From: Cristatella mucedo
Lineage: Eukaryota; Bryozoa; Phylactolaemata; Cristatellidae
Assembly: GCA_009760855.2 (NCBI GenBank)
Contig: WPIO01000030.1
Coordinates: 1,669,001-1,733,000 of the forward strand
Reading direction: 5' to 3'
Length of the DNA stretch: 64,000 nt
The position numbers and the translations under genes are program-made. The notes below the pieces were generated by a model, which was not told the origin of the DNA, made no database searches, and saw only the letters and a list, made by a program, of their open reading frames with translations. Shown here piece by piece: positions 63,818-64,000 of the stretch (its first letter is position 1; each line of letters begins with the position of its first letter).

Positions 63818-64000
63818 GTACGTATGCTTTTAAGTGTCAATTCCTTTACGTGTACGTATATTCCTTTCGCTCCGTGAATCCGTTGTTGTTTTCAAAGCAT
63901 AATGCTCTATAATGGTTTGAATATATGGCATCTGATAGTGCATTTAACATTGGCATCCCTGTATAAAATTACTAGTAACAGATCTTATTTATAAAGGAAG

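Overview
The window is animal (metazoan) nuclear DNA. Genes are split by GT-AG introns of 84 bp to 5.8 kb, most of the non-coding space is decayed CR1-like LINEs, tRNA-derived SINEs, small DNA transposons and microsatellites, and one gene is a PCTAIRE-type cyclin-dependent kinase, a class typical of animals. The species cannot be named from sequence alone; an invertebrate with moderate GC is my guess. There are no operons, CRISPR arrays or bacterial-style genes.

Four protein genes are supported. (1) 4,804-4,895 (-): the first coding exon of a probable SLC35B4-type nucleotide-sugar transporter; its other exons were not found and presumably lie off the left edge. A CpG-rich promoter with CCAAT and ETS/CRE-like motifs lies just upstream. 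(2) 28,906-59,468 (+): a complete 15-exon CDK16/17/18 (PCTAIRE) kinase. The exons join in phase into 484 codons, and intron 10 has a GC donor. (3) 60,345-62,466 (-): a complete 4-exon LSM8 gene of 96 residues, the length of the human protein. Its first intron has a textbook U12-type donor and branch site. (4) 62,764 to the right edge (+): the first two exons of RAD1, the 9-1-1 checkpoint clamp subunit. LSM8 and RAD1 are head to head with 297 bp between start codons. The kinase gene and LSM8 are tail to tail.

The 24 kb between the transporter exon and the kinase start is mostly repeats and unassigned sequence. It holds a few exon-like pieces (16.25 kb, 18.3 kb, 24.6 kb) that could be 5' leader exons of the kinase gene or parts of an unrecognised gene.

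The repeats show clear history. LINE family A has at least nine sizeable copies with one 3' end ending in (ATT)n; the longest runs 24,889 to about 27,860 (-) and carries endonuclease and reverse transcriptase segments. Families B and C are older. SINE family 1 has eight clear copies with box A and box B. SINE family 2 ends in a LINE-like 3' tail. A SPIN-like hAT MITE with an 8-bp target duplication lies inside the LSM8 U12-type intron, and a TA-flanked MITE lies in kinase intron 7. No wholly new system is evident. The most useful leads are the U12 intron of LSM8, the GC-AG intron, the SPIN-like element, the LINE-tailed SINE and the LINE pieces flanking kinase exon 2.
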